Below the pieces are notes generated by a model that ran no database searches, was not told the DNA's origin, and saw nothing but the letters and a program-made list of their open reading frames with translations. The position numbers were made by a program, and so were the translations under genes. A stretch of 39,560 nucleotides of DNA from Chloroflexi bacterium OHK40 (GTDB lineage Bacteria; Chloroflexota; Chloroflexia; Chloroflexales; Chloroflexaceae), in assembly GCA_004367505.1 (NCBI GenBank), contig SFCB01000141.1, forward strand, positions 1-39,560, given 5' to 3'. Of this stretch, positions 23,393 through 32,680 are shown in pieces. Position 1 is the stretch's first letter, and the number at the start of each line of letters is the position of its first letter.

Positions 23393-25909
23393 CTACGACA
23401 CAGGCAGCGCGACGTTACTCCCAGCGCTCGCCGGTTGCGTCCACTCCGCTGTCAGGCGCACCCGCAGCGTCCAGGGCAGATCAACACTGCTGGTACCGAT
23501 CAGGAGATCGAACTCGCCCGCATCGGCCACCCAGGCCCGGCGCGCCTCGTCGTAGTAGGCAAAGGCGCGCATGTCCAGCCGCAGATCGACCTCGCTCATC
23601 TCACCAGGTTGCAGCGTCACTTTGCCGAAGGCCCTGAGCTCTTTCTCGGGACGCTCAACCGCCGCCTCGATGTCGCGCACATAGAGCTGCACAACCGTCT
23701 GCCCAACCCGCGCCCCGGTATTCGTTACTGGCACGCTCACCACGAGTGTCTCACCGGGCTGGAGCGTCACCGCGCTCGCGCGAGGCTCGCCCAGGGCAAA
23801 ACGGCTGTACGAGAGCCCGAATCCGAAGGGGAAGAGCGGCGTGAGGCCGGCACGGTCAACGTGGCGATAGCCGATGTACAGGCCCTCACGGTACTCGACG
23901 TGTCCATCTTCGCCGGGATACTGGCGATCCGGCGTCTCGGGATGCACCGGATCGTCCTCCAGGCGCGCCGGGAAGGTCTGCGGTAGCCGACCACCCGGGT
24001 CGGCCTGGCCGGTCAGCACATCGGCGATCGCGTACCCAGCCTCCTGCCCGGGGAACCAGGCCTGCACCACAGCCGGCACCTCGTTGAGCCAGGGCATCAG
24101 CACCGGGCCACCAGTCTGCAGGAGCACCACCGTATGCGGATTTGCGGCTGCGACTGCCCGCACCAGTTCGTCCTGACGGCCCGGCAGCGTAAGCCCCCAG
24201 CGGTCTATGCCTTCGGTTTCCCAGTCGCCGTTGGTGCCCACGCAAACCACGGCGTAATCGGCTGTCGCCGCGATCCGCGCCGCCTCCGCCACACTGTCCG
24301 CTGGCAACGGCTTGCGGGCGCCGAAGCGCAGGGCGCTGATCGTAGCGATTCCCACCTCCACACGGTGGGGCGTAAAATCGATCACCAGTTCGTGCGTGCC
24401 GGGAGCCAGCTCCTGGCGAGTGCGCAGTTCGCCACTGCCGAAGCCGAAGTAGGTATCGCCAGGCTTGAACTGCTCCCAGTTGTCGATTATCTGCGCACCA
24501 TCGAGGCTCAAGCGGCTCAGGCCGGCACTGGCCAGGCTGAACTCGTAGGGTCCAGCCTCGTCCTCACTGACCGTGAGGGTAGTGGTCAGGCGGGCGTGAA
24601 ACTCCCCCGGGAGACCTTCGGGCGGCTGTAACCACATCACTTCACCGAAGGGTCGCTCCTCGCGCAGCAGCACCGCGCCATCTGCGGTGGCACGATACGC
24701 AACCTGAAGCGGGAAGGGGTAGACCGGCAGCAGCCGGTCGTTCTCACAGCCCTGCGCGTAGCGGACCCGTTCGGCGCCGAGCGCCTCACGCAGCCCCTCC
24801 AGCGGTGAGACCCGGCGGTGGGCGTTGATCTGGGCACTGCCGCCACCCATCACCTGGGCGGTGGCGGCATTCGGCCCAACGACCGCAACCGTGGCGCCTG
24901 CGGGGAGTGGCAGGAGATCTCCGGCATTCTTCAGCAGCACCATCCCCTCAGCGCCGGCACGGCGGATCAGGGCGCGCGTATCGGCGTACTCTTCGTCACG
25001 CTCGGCCTCCAGGCTCACATCGCGCGGGTGATCGAGGGTACCGGTGCGCTCAAGCAGCCGCAGCACATTCCTGGCCGCACGGCGCACAGCCGCGCGAACG
25101 GCCTCATCAGCCTCGGCCTCGGCAAGCAAGCTGGCGCGTGCCCGGGCCGGCCCGGGCATCTCCAGGTCAAGGCCGGCGCGCACACTCTTCCCCGCCGAAT
25201 GGGTGCCGCCCCAGTCGCTCATCACCAGCCCATCGAAGCCCCACTCGCCGCGCAGCAGATCGCACAGCAGCCAGGGGTGCTCGCTGGCGTAGGTGCCATC
25301 GATGCGGTTGTACGCGCTCATCACGGCCCAGCTCCCGCCCTCGGTGACGGCCAACTCGAAGGGCCGCAGGTAGAGCTCGCGGAAGACGCGGGGGGGAATG
25401 TCGCTGCTGATCGTGCCGCGCTGATACTCCGACTCGTTGCCCGCGAAGTGCTTGACCGTCGCGGCAACGCCGGCGCCCTGGAGCCCCTGGATGTAGGCCG
25501 CGGCAAGCTTCCCGGCCAGAATGGGGTCCTCGGCATAACCCTCAAAGTTACGGCCGTTGAGCGAACTGCGGAACAGGTTCACGGTGGGCGCCAGCAACAC
25601 CCCGGCGCCCTTGTCCCGAGCTTCACGCGCGAGCAGGCGGCCAACCTCGCGCAGCAGCTCGACATTCCAGCTCGCCCCAAGACTGATCCCGACCGGGAAG
25701 GCGGCGGTGTGCTTGCCCCCAACCAGTGCCCCACCGCCACGGGCGCCGGCCGGGCCATCGGTCACCTTGAGGGCCGGAATGTTCAGCCGTGGAATAGGCA
25801 CCGTGGTCCAGAAGTCGGCGCCCGCGAGCAGCGCCACCTGTTCGGCAAGGCTCAGCTGCTCCAGCAAGGCATCGACACGGCTGGTTTCAGACGTTGTTGG
25901 CTCGCTCAC
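23393..25909 (-). CDS. Glycoside hydrolase family 3 beta-glucosidase with PA14 domain
   Basis: Beta-glucosidase-type enzyme of GH3, 838 residues. The N-terminal barrel has KVTDGPAG, the KH substrate motif TVKHFAGNE (Lys153, His154) and the nucleophile Asp232 in GLVMSDWGG. The C-terminal sandwich domain carries GDWETEGIDR with the likely acid/base Glu. A PA14-like insertion spans about residues 395-545 (QPPEGLPGEFHARL, then GPYEFSLASAG), and a fibronectin-III-like tail follows. No signal peptide is found, so it should split imported glycosides in the cytoplasm. It starts at GTG 25909, overlapping the VOC gene's stop by four bases (GTGA), and is the last gene of the LacI-controlled operon. Confidence 0.95.
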   Translation of the reverse strand: MSEPTTSETSRVDALLEQLSLAEQVALLAGADFWTTVPIPRLNIPALKVTDGPAGARGGGALVGGKHTAAFPVGISLGASWNVELLREVGRLLAREARDKGAGVLLAPTVNLFRSSLNGRNFEGYAEDPILAGKLAAAYIQGLQGAGVAATVKHFAGNESEYQRGTISSDIPPRVFRELYLRPFELAVTEGGSWAVMSAYNRIDGTYASEHPWLLCDLLRGEWGFDGLVMSDWGGTHSAGKSVRAGLDLEMPGPARARASLLAEAEADEAVRAAVRRAARNVLRLLERTGTLDHPRDVSLEAERDEEYADTRALIRRAGAEGMVLLKNAGDLLPLPAGATVAVVGPNAATAQVMGGGSAQINAHRRVSPLEGLREALGAERVRYAQGCENDRLLPVYPFPLQVAYRATADGAVLLREERPFGEVMWLQPPEGLPGEFHARLTTTLTVSEDEAGPYEFSLASAGLSRLSLDGAQIIDNWEQFKPGDTYFGFGSGELRTRQELAPGTHELVIDFTPHRVEVGIATISALRFGARKPLPADSVAEAARIAATADYAVVCVGTNGDWETEGIDRWGLTLPGRQDELVRAVAAANPHTVVLLQTGGPVLMPWLNEVPAVVQAWFPGQEAGYAIADVLTGQADPGGRLPQTFPARLEDDPVHPETPDRQYPGEDGHVEYREGLYIGYRHVDRAGLTPLFPFGFGLSYSRFALGEPRASAVTLQPGETLVVSVPVTNTGARVGQTVVQLYVRDIEAAVERPEKELRAFGKVTLQPGEMSEVDLRLDMRAFAYYDEARRAWVADAGEFDLLIGTSSVDLPWTLRVRLTAEWTQPASAGSNVALPVS

Positions 25910-26385
25910 GCGGTGTGCTCCTCTCCAGTCACAGCATCGTTTTCGAGCAACTCGATGATCGCCCCCAGCTGCGCGACCCCGTCGAAGTAGGCGTAGCGAC
26001 CGCCGGGATACTCCCCACGCTGGATCAGCGGGAGCCCTGCGGCATTCAGGTAGGCGCGCTTCTCCTCCATGCCCTTGATCACAAAGGCGATATGATGCAG
26101 GCTATCGCCGTGGGCAGTCAGCTGATCGTTCCAGGTGCTGGGCTCACCCAGCGGCTCGATCAGCTCCAGATCCACCTGTCCGAGGTGAAAGAAGGCGAGC
26201 CTGGCCCGTGCATCCGAGCGCTGGCCCTGATACTCGGTCTGCGCACGCTCGTAGGTGTCGGTGATCATGATCTCAGGCATGGGCAGGCCCAGGATCTGCG
26301 ACCAGGCCCGTGCTCTGGCCTCGATGTCGCGCACGATCAGGCCCACCTGCATGACCGTTGTTGTCCCTAATGCGGTCTCCGTCAT
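25906..26385 (-). CDS. VOC (glyoxalase/epimerase) family protein
   Basis: Small vicinal-oxygen-chelate protein, 159 residues, with the paired beta-alpha-beta-beta-beta units: QVGLIVRDIEARARAW, then LELIEPLG, then SLHHIAFVIKGME and GAIIELLE. It resembles methylmalonyl-CoA epimerase-like members. The probable metal positions are Gln/His at the first strand, Glu in LELIE, His in HHIAF and Glu in IIELL. Function within a glucoside operon is not clear; a role with a keto-sugar intermediate made by the neighbouring Gfo/Idh oxidoreductase is conceivable. Its stop overlaps the beta-glucosidase start. Confidence 0.9.
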   Translation of the reverse strand: MTETALGTTTVMQVGLIVRDIEARARAWSQILGLPMPEIMITDTYERAQTEYQGQRSDARARLAFFHLGQVDLELIEPLGEPSTWNDQLTAHGDSLHHIAFVIKGMEEKRAYLNAAGLPLIQRGEYPGGRYAYFDGVAQLGAIIELLENDAVTGEEHTA

Positions 26386-26426
26386 GGGTTGTCTTCCTCT
26401 TCACTGCACGCCGCGCTCCTGGCACA

Positions 26427-27506
26427 TCAGCGCATGAACGCGAGCATGTCGCGGAACAGCTCCAGATCGTGGCGGAAATCGGCGGGGCTCGTTTTGGGCT
26501 GGCGCCCCTCCACCACATTGGTGTAGAAGGCCTGCCACTCGGCGACAAAGGGATCACCCCAGGCCGGGTGCTCACACCGCTCGACCACACCACCCCGGTC
26601 ATTGGCCTCGACGATGCTCAGGCGGATGGGCAGATTGCGCACGTAGGGCGTATCATACTGCACCCGCACGATCCGCTGCTCCCCATAGACCTCAAGGTGG
26701 GCATCGAAGCGTGGAATCGCATTGATGCCCGTCTCGAACTGGCAGACGAAGTCGCCATAGTCGAACGTCGCCGTCAGATAGAGGCCGCCACGCTGGGTGG
26801 CAGAGAGCACCCGCTTCGGCATGCCCAGAAGCTCACGCATGGCCGAGAGGTCGTGGGTGCTGAGGCCAAGGAGCAAGCCATAGACGCCCCGCAGCCCCTC
26901 GTGGGCCTCACCGAGCGCCTCACCGATTGCCTCGTCGAGGAGCCGTTCACGCCTGGCCTGGCCTTCGGCGCGCAGATCGGGCGGTACGTCATCGCCACGA
27001 ACAACGGACGAGGTGGGTTTGATAAATAGGGCATTCCAGCCCAGCACATCGTGTACGCGGGCCAGACGAACAGGGCCGAGCTCAGGTATGAGGCGGCATG
27101 CCTCCACGAAGGCCGGTGCATAGCGGCGCATATAACCCACCTGCACCACCACCCCCGCACGCTCCTGTGCCGCGCGGAGCGCGTCGGCCTCACGCAGGGT
27201 CATGCACATCGGCTTCTCGATGAGCACGTGCTTGCCGGCCGCGATCGCCGCAAGCGCGCTTTCGGCATGGTAGGCGTCGGGGTTGGCAACCAGCACCGCG
27301 TCGAGATCGTCCAGCGCCAGGAGCTCGCGCTCGTCGCGGAAGCGCCGGGCGACCTGCCACTGCTCACCGACCGTCTGAACGACGTGCTCGCTCACATCAC
27401 ACAGCGCCGTGACGGCGAACTGGCCAGCCAGCTGCCGCAGGCTCGGCAGGTGCGCGATCTGGGTCACCTCGCCACAGCCGATGATGCCGACGCGAAGCTG
27501 TTTCAT
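26427..27506 (-). CDS. Gfo/Idh/MocA-family oxidoreductase
   Basis: NAD(P)-dependent sugar or cyclitol dehydrogenase, 359 residues. The Rossmann motif GIIGCGEVTQIAHLPSL is at the N-terminus, the EKPMCMT motif carries the catalytic lysine, and STHDLSAMRELLG carries the conserved Asp/His of the active site. The start at 27506 (MKQLRVGIIG) has GGAGAA upstream; the frame to 27611 runs into the isomerase gene. With the TIM-barrel isomerase and GH3 enzyme in the same operon it may oxidise the released sugar at C3, as in 3-keto-glycoside routes; this is inference. Confidence 0.93.
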   Translation of the reverse strand: MKQLRVGIIGCGEVTQIAHLPSLRQLAGQFAVTALCDVSEHVVQTVGEQWQVARRFRDERELLALDDLDAVLVANPDAYHAESALAAIAAGKHVLIEKPMCMTLREADALRAAQERAGVVVQVGYMRRYAPAFVEACRLIPELGPVRLARVHDVLGWNALFIKPTSSVVRGDDVPPDLRAEGQARRERLLDEAIGEALGEAHEGLRGVYGLLLGLSTHDLSAMRELLGMPKRVLSATQRGGLYLTATFDYGDFVCQFETGINAIPRFDAHLEVYGEQRIVRVQYDTPYVRNLPIRLSIVEANDRGGVVERCEHPAWGDPFVAEWQAFYTNVVEGRQPKTSPADFRHDLELFRDMLAFMR

Positions 27507-27537
27507 AGACGTTTCTCCTCTGGACAACGGGGCGAGT

Positions 27538-28323
27538 TCAAGACAAGCCCCGTAGGTACTGGAGGCTGTGCGAGATACTGACGATGGGATCGCGAGGGTT
27601 GTCGTGCTCAACGATGAACCACTCGGCGCCAGCGGCCCGGGCTGCGGGGATCAGGGTTGGCCAATCCAGGATGCCCGCACCGACATCGGCCATCACGATA
27701 CCGTCGAAGAGGGCGTCCTCGGGCCGCTCACCCGGCGCAGCCAGGTCTTTGATGTGGACGCGCGGGCAACGCCCAGCGTAGTGGCGCAGTAGCGTAGTCG
27801 GGTCGAGGCCGCCTGCGGCGCTCCAGGCCAGGTCGGGCTCCAGGCCCAACTCGGGGCCAGCGGCCGCGAAGAGCAGGTCAAGGGCAAGCTGACCGTCAAA
27901 GCGCTGCAGCTCCCAGCTATGGTTGTGGTAGAGCAGGACCATCCCGGCATCACGGCAGCGTCGGGCCAACTCACCGAGGATCTGGCCGTAGGCGCGGTAT
28001 GGTCCGGCGTCGGTGGCCGCGCGCAGCTCAGGGATGTAGGGCACCACCAGAGTCGTGTTGCCAATGGCCCGGTTAAAGGCGATGATCGCGTCAGTCCGCT
28101 CGCGTAGTGCGTCGAGCTGGAGATGGGTGGAGATCACCCGCAGCCCGTGCCTCGCGAGCAGGGCACCCATCTCCTCGGCTGTGCACCCATGATCGCCCAC
28201 GGTCTCCACGGCGGTATACCCTGCGGCCGCGACCTGGCCGAGCAACTCGTCGAAACGTCCGGGCAGGGTGCGCAGGGTATAGAGCTGCACGGCAATGGGC
28301 AAGACGGCTTCTTGCTGCGACAT
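27538..28323 (-). CDS. Sugar phosphate isomerase/epimerase (TIM barrel, AP endonuclease 2 fold)
   Basis: Xylose-isomerase-like TIM barrel protein, 261 residues. Visible strand-end motifs are IAVQLYTLR, AVETVGDHG, STHLQLDAL, LYHNHSWEL, GLEPDLAW, VHIKDLAAP and FIVEHDNP, the last acidic and histidine residues being metal ligands. Such proteins isomerise or epimerise keto-sugars, or act on 3-keto-glycosides in clusters like this one. The start at 28323 (MSQQEAVLPIAVQ) has a strong AGGAGG seven bases upstream; the longer frame lies over the permease gene. It is 11 bases downstream of the permease stop. Confidence 0.92.
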   Translation of the reverse strand: MSQQEAVLPIAVQLYTLRTLPGRFDELLGQVAAAGYTAVETVGDHGCTAEEMGALLARHGLRVISTHLQLDALRERTDAIIAFNRAIGNTTLVVPYIPELRAATDAGPYRAYGQILGELARRCRDAGMVLLYHNHSWELQRFDGQLALDLLFAAAGPELGLEPDLAWSAAGGLDPTTLLRHYAGRCPRVHIKDLAAPGERPEDALFDGIVMADVGAGILDWPTLIPAARAAGAEWFIVEHDNPRDPIVSISHSLQYLRGLS

Positions 28324-28334
28324 ACGCTGTCCTC

Positions 28335-29171
28335 CTATCCCTTGACCCCACTGCCAATCGCGCCATACATCATGTACTTCTGGATGAAGAGGAAGAGGAT
28401 GAACGTCGGGAGCATCGCCAGCACCGCAGCAGCCATCAGGCTTCCCCAGTCGGTCGAGAACTGCTGGATGAACTGTTGGATGCCGATCGGCACGGTGAAC
28501 AGCTCCTCGCGTCGCAGGAAGACCGAGGCGATCAGGTATTCGTTGTACGAGAACAGGAAAGCGAAGATCGCCACCGCCGCAATCGCTGGCCCGGCCAGTG
28601 GCAGAACTACCAGGGTGAACGCCTGGAAGCGATTCGCGCCGTCGATCTTTGCTGCCTCCTCCAGGTCCACCGGGATGCCATCGAAGAAGGCGCGGAACAT
28701 CGAGGTGGCGAAGGGCAGTTGGGCCACCGTATAGAGGATGATCACCGAGTAGTAGGTGTTCACCAGCCCCAGGGTGCGGAAGAAGATGAACAGCGGGATC
28801 AGTGCGAGCAGAATGGGGAACATCTGCACCATAAATAGCCCGGTGCCGTAGGCCGTCACAAAGCGCGTGCGGAAGCGCGAGAGTACGTAGCCCGCCAGCG
28901 TCGCGGCCATGATGCTCAGGGCCATGCCACCGCCGGCCATGATCAGGCTGTTGAGCAGCCACTGGCCAAACGAGGTACGCTGCGTGACGAAAGCGTAGTT
29001 CTCCAGCGTGGGCGCCTCGGGTAGGAACGAGCGCGAACTGAGGATCTCCGAGGTGCTGCGGAACGAGTTGAGGATGAGCGAGATGATCGGCAGGTTGACG
29101 ACGGTCACCAGCACGAGCATCAGAACGAACAGGCTCCAGCGCATCACGAGCCGGCGTTGATGGCGTGTCAT
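28335..29171 (-). CDS. Carbohydrate ABC transporter permease, MalG type
   Basis: Inner-membrane permease of the carbohydrate uptake CUT1 family, 278 residues, with six predicted membrane segments beginning WSLFVLMLVLVTVVNLPIIS. The cytoplasmic EAA loop that contacts the ATPase reads LEEAAKIDGANRFQAFTLVV. The C-terminus MMYGAIGSGVKG is typical of MalG-like proteins. Its start lies two bases after the stop of its partner permease. No MalK-type ATPase gene is in the operon; CUT1 systems often share one encoded elsewhere. Confidence 0.95.
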   Translation of the reverse strand: MTRHQRRLVMRWSLFVLMLVLVTVVNLPIISLILNSFRSTSEILSSRSFLPEAPTLENYAFVTQRTSFGQWLLNSLIMAGGGMALSIMAATLAGYVLSRFRTRFVTAYGTGLFMVQMFPILLALIPLFIFFRTLGLVNTYYSVIILYTVAQLPFATSMFRAFFDGIPVDLEEAAKIDGANRFQAFTLVVLPLAGPAIAAVAIFAFLFSYNEYLIASVFLRREELFTVPIGIQQFIQQFSTDWGSLMAAAVLAMLPTFILFLFIQKYMMYGAIGSGVKG

Positions 29172-29173
29172 CG

Positions 29174-30085
29174 TCAGGGCTCCCTCTGCTGGCGGCGCAG
29201 CAGGATTAGCGCAAAGATCATCAGGATCAGCATCGTGAAGAAGGCCACCGCCGCGCCAAGGCCCACGTTGTTCAAGAGGAAGGTGTAGCGGTAGGAGAGC
29301 ACGCTCAGATTTTCAGTGGCGTTGGAGGGCCCGCCCTGGGTTAGCAGCCAGGGCGTTTCGAAGTCGTTCACGCTCCAGATCGTCATCAGGATCCACAGCA
29401 CCACCGAGATCGGTAGTAGCTGGGGCAGGGTGATGTAGCGGAAGGATTGCCAGGGCGAGGCACCATCGATACTGGCCGCCTCATAGATCTCCAGGCTGAT
29501 CGTCTGGAGCGCGGCCAGCAGCGAGAGCATCATGAAGGGGAAGCTGCGCCAGATCTTGACGATGATGATCGAGAAGGTTGCCCACTCGCCGGTGGAGAGG
29601 AAGTAGATCGGTCGGATGCCGAAGAAGCCGAGCACGACGTTGACCAGGCCAGTCTGGTCGCCGATCATCCAGCGCCAACTGACGATCGAGACGATCGAGG
29701 GCAAGATCCACGGCAACAGCAGGGCCACGCGGAAGAACCCGCGCCCGGGGATGTCGCGGTTCAATAGCAGAGCCAGGCCCAGCCCCACCGCCCAGCTCCC
29801 GAAAACGCCGAAGAGCGCAAAGATGGCACTGAAGCGCAGGGCGTTGTGAAACTCGGGCCGCGTCATCAGGTCAAGGTAGTTTTGCAGCCCCACAAAGGCG
29901 CCAGTCTGGAGCAGAGTGCCGTCCTGGAGGCTGTAGTAGAATCCGGCGGCGAAAGGATAGAGGTTGATCAGCGTGATCAGCACCAGCGAGGGGATGAGCA
30001 GGTAGATCGGGAAGAGGTCCAAGCGCCGGCGGCGCAGCACGACGCGCAGCTCGCTGGAGGATGAAGAAGCCGTCTTGATGCTCAC
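29174..30085 (-). CDS. Carbohydrate ABC transporter permease, MalF type
   Basis: Partner permease of the CUT1 importer, about 303 residues, with six membrane segments starting at FPIYLLIPSLVLITLINLYP and an EAA loop IYEAASIDGASPWQSFRYIT. I chose the GTG at 30085 (VSIKTASSSSS), which has GGAGAG at the right distance; an in-frame ATG at 30139 would add 18 residues with no ribosome site. The N-terminal serine and arginine runs form a cytoplasmic tail. It is co-transcribed with the solute-binding protein gene 65 bases upstream. Confidence 0.94.
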   Translation of the reverse strand: MSIKTASSSSSELRVVLRRRRLDLFPIYLLIPSLVLITLINLYPFAAGFYYSLQDGTLLQTGAFVGLQNYLDLMTRPEFHNALRFSAIFALFGVFGSWAVGLGLALLLNRDIPGRGFFRVALLLPWILPSIVSIVSWRWMIGDQTGLVNVVLGFFGIRPIYFLSTGEWATFSIIIVKIWRSFPFMMLSLLAALQTISLEIYEAASIDGASPWQSFRYITLPQLLPISVVLWILMTIWSVNDFETPWLLTQGGPSNATENLSVLSYRYTFLLNNVGLGAAVAFFTMLILMIFALILLRRQQREP

Positions 30086-30150
30086 ACGTCTCTCCTTCGC
30101 AGGAACGTGGGGCGAGCCATGCGCCCACCCCACGCCCATGCCCGTAGCAC

Positions 30151-31491
30151 TCAGGCCTGGAGCGATTTCAGGCCCTTGAGGGTCGTTTCGAGCTTCTGGA
30201 GAGTCTCGGTGACGTCCCGCCCCTGGAGCAGATCGGTTGCCAGCGTGTTGAGCATGCCCCCTGCGTCAATATCGGCCAGCGCCGGGAAGGTGCCCGTGGA
30301 ATGATTGCCGGTGAGCCTGCCAACCGGAACCCACTCGTCGATAATCGGCTTGATGAAGGGGTTCTCCTGGAAGTATGGGTCGGCGGCGATCGACCTGCGG
30401 GCGGGCAGATTGCCAGCGTGGCCCTCGGTCCAGATCGGCAGGGAGTTCTCTGACCACCACTTCAGGAAGGCCTTGGTAGCGTCGGGGTTCCGCGTCTGCT
30501 TGTAGATCATCAGGTTGTTGGCGAACATCAACGTCGCCTTGTCGCCGTGGGGCCCGGTCATCGGCGAGAGAATGCCGACCTGATCTTTGATCTCGGGCAC
30601 CCGCTCCTCGGCGGAGGGCGAGAAGAACATCACTGCAGCGCTGCCCGTGCCGAATGCCCTGGAGAGATCGGCGTCCTGGAAGCCGGCGCTGCCAGGATGG
30701 ACCACCCCGTCCTTGATCAGGTCGGCGACGAAGGTCAGCCCCTCGATGTTGCGATCGTTCATTACGTCAAGCTGGTTGTCGGCGGTGAAGAAGCCGCCGC
30801 CGAACATGTACATCAGCGAGACGATGCTCTGCCAGCCGAGCGGGCTCGCCCCCGCGAAGGCGATGCCGTACTGCTCGCCCCGGGTGAGCGCCTTGAGCGC
30901 GGCGCGCAACTCCTCCAGCGTAGTGGGCGGCGCGACCCCGGCCTGCTCAAAGAGATCCTTGCGGTAGAAGGGGATGCGGATGTCGATTCCCCAGGGGAGG
31001 GCGATATAGTGGCCGTTGTAGTACATGCCGTCGATCTGGCCCGGCAGGAAGGCATCGACGCCGATCTCGGCAACCAGATCGTCGATCTCGAGGATGGCGT
31101 CCTGGGGGTAGAACTGGATGGCCTGGTAGCCGCCGCCAGTGCTGACATCGGGTGCCGTGCCCGAGCCGACCGCCGTGGTGAAGACCTGTGGCCACGAGCT
31201 CCAGGGGTTGGATTGGTAGCTGACGGTGATGCCGGGGTTGGCCGCGGTGAAGTCCTGCTCAGCCACGCGCTTGGCGGTGTCGATGTACTCAGGTGGGCCC
31301 CAGACCATGTCCCAGAACTGCACTTCGCCGCTCGCTGCGGAGGCCGCGCTGCCAGCTGTGGGGGCCGTGCTGGCGCCCCCCGAGGCGCCCGGCTGGGCGC
31401 CGCAGGCCGCGAGCACCAGCGCTCCCGCGCCTACCCCCAGCCCCGTGAGAAACTGCCGCCGACTGATCGTCCGTCGCTGCTGCTCGTCCAT
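30151..31491 (-). CDS. Sugar ABC transporter substrate-binding lipoprotein
   Basis: Extracytoplasmic sugar-binding protein of family 1, 446 residues. The N-terminus has a twin-arginine motif, SRRQFLTGLG, a hydrophobic stretch, and the lipobox VLAAC with Cys30, then a Gly/Ala/Ser linker. This suggests Tat export and lipid anchoring. Binding-protein landmarks are VQFWDMVWGPPEY, AVGSGTAPDVSTGG and YFQENPFIKPI. The ATG at 31491 (MDEQQRRTISRRQ) has GGAGG upstream; the longer frame to 31515 is not needed. It is the first transport gene after lacI and likely binds a glucoside or oligosaccharide. Confidence 0.95.
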   Translation of the reverse strand: MDEQQRRTISRRQFLTGLGVGAGALVLAACGAQPGASGGASTAPTAGSAASAASGEVQFWDMVWGPPEYIDTAKRVAEQDFTAANPGITVSYQSNPWSSWPQVFTTAVGSGTAPDVSTGGGYQAIQFYPQDAILEIDDLVAEIGVDAFLPGQIDGMYYNGHYIALPWGIDIRIPFYRKDLFEQAGVAPPTTLEELRAALKALTRGEQYGIAFAGASPLGWQSIVSLMYMFGGGFFTADNQLDVMNDRNIEGLTFVADLIKDGVVHPGSAGFQDADLSRAFGTGSAAVMFFSPSAEERVPEIKDQVGILSPMTGPHGDKATLMFANNLMIYKQTRNPDATKAFLKWWSENSLPIWTEGHAGNLPARRSIAADPYFQENPFIKPIIDEWVPVGRLTGNHSTGTFPALADIDAGGMLNTLATDLLQGRDVTETLQKLETTLKGLKSLQA

Positions 31492-31608
31492 CGTGTGCCT
31501 CCATTGCGATTCCAAGACTGTCTGTGTCCACGGGTTGATGGGGCGCCAGCACCATGCAGGCGCCCTCGGAAGAGCAGGGGTGTGGCCGGCGAAGCCGGGG
31601 CCAGATGG

Positions 31609-31641
31609 GAGACGCCCGGGTGCTCGTCGCTGCGGCGTCTC
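31609..31641 (-). terminator. Hairpin after lacI, possible partial terminator
   Basis: GAGACGCC (31609-31616) and GGCGTCTC (31634-31641) form an 8-bp stem with a 17-base loop, 20 bases past the lacI stop on the minus strand, in the 169-base gap before the binding-protein gene. No T-tract. It may separate lacI from the transport genes. Confidence 0.35.
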
Positions 31642-31660
31642 ACGCTTAGCCGCGCCCAGT

Positions 31661-32662
31661 TCAGGCGAGCCTGCGACAGGTTTCGCGCACGATCAGCGTG
31701 GGTTCCAGCTTGCGTACCTCGGGGGGGCTGCCGGGTTCGCTGATCTGCCGGAGCAACAGCTCAACGGCCTGGCGGCCGAGCTCGACCATGGGCTGGCCGA
31801 CAGTCGTGAGTGCCGGGACGTGCAAGGCAGCGTAGCTGATATTGTCGAAGCCGATCACCGAAATATCGTCGGGAACGCGGCGCCCGAGCCGCCGCAGGGC
31901 TCCGAGCGCGCCGATGGCCATCTGATCGTTGACCGCGAAGATCGCGGTGAGGGTGGGATCGTACGCCAGGAGCGTGTGGGCCGCCGCCGCGCCGCTGGCG
32001 TACTCGAAGTCGCCGTCCGCGAAGGCCCCGGCGGGAAGGAGTGTGCCCGCATCACGGAAGGCCTGGCGGAAGCCGGTAACCCGCAGGCCGGCGCTCTCGA
32101 TCCCCGTAGGCGGTGTGATACAGCCCACACGCCGGTGACCAAGTGAGTGCAGGTGCTTCCCGGCGAGGTAGCCGCCCTGGAAGTCGTCCACCATGACCGC
32201 GCTCATCCCCGCGTGCTGCGGCTGCTGGCCGACAATCACCGTTGCTACGCCCGCCGCCTGCAGGTCGCCGGCCGCATTCATGCCCGTAGTCGAGGGGACC
32301 AGCACGATCCCGTCGATCTGGCGGGCGAGCAGGGTGTGTACGTAGGCCCGCTCCTGCTCGACCGACCAGTTCGTGTTGCAGAGGAGCACGGTGTAGCCCG
32401 CCGCGCGCCCTGCCCGCTCCACTTCGCTCCCCAGTTCCGCCCAGAAGGGGTTGGCGATGTTCGGCGTGATCAGCCCGATCGTCAGCGTCTCGTGCCGGCG
32501 CAAGCTGCGCGCGAGCAGATTCGGGCGATAGTGCAGTTCGGCGATCGCCCGTTCCACCCGCGCCCGCGTCTCCGGCTCTACAAAGCGCGTCCCGTTGAGC
32601 ACATGCGAGACCGTCGCGGTCGAGACCCCGGCATGATTGGCGACATCACGCATCGTGGCCAT
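31661..32662 (-). CDS. LacI-family transcriptional regulator
   Basis: Repressor of 333 residues. The N-terminal HTH and hinge helix are clear: TMRDVANHAGVSTATVSHVL, then RVERAIAELHYRPN. The periplasmic-binding-like sensor domain follows (TIGLITPNIANPFWAELG, DGIVLVPS, then FAVNDQMAIGALGAL and VIGFDNISYA). The start at 32662 (MATMRDVANHAG) fits the family; the longer frame to 32812 adds unrelated sequence. It is the first gene of the glucoside operon on the minus strand and most likely represses it until a sugar binds. Tandem AACCGATTG elements lie 19 bases upstream of its start codon. Confidence 0.95.
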   Translation of the reverse strand: MATMRDVANHAGVSTATVSHVLNGTRFVEPETRARVERAIAELHYRPNLLARSLRRHETLTIGLITPNIANPFWAELGSEVERAGRAAGYTVLLCNTNWSVEQERAYVHTLLARQIDGIVLVPSTTGMNAAGDLQAAGVATVIVGQQPQHAGMSAVMVDDFQGGYLAGKHLHSLGHRRVGCITPPTGIESAGLRVTGFRQAFRDAGTLLPAGAFADGDFEYASGAAAAHTLLAYDPTLTAIFAVNDQMAIGALGALRRLGRRVPDDISVIGFDNISYAALHVPALTTVGQPMVELGRQAVELLLRQISEPGSPPEVRKLEPTLIVRETCRRLA

Positions 32663-32680
32663 AGGGTGCCTGCACTGCGG

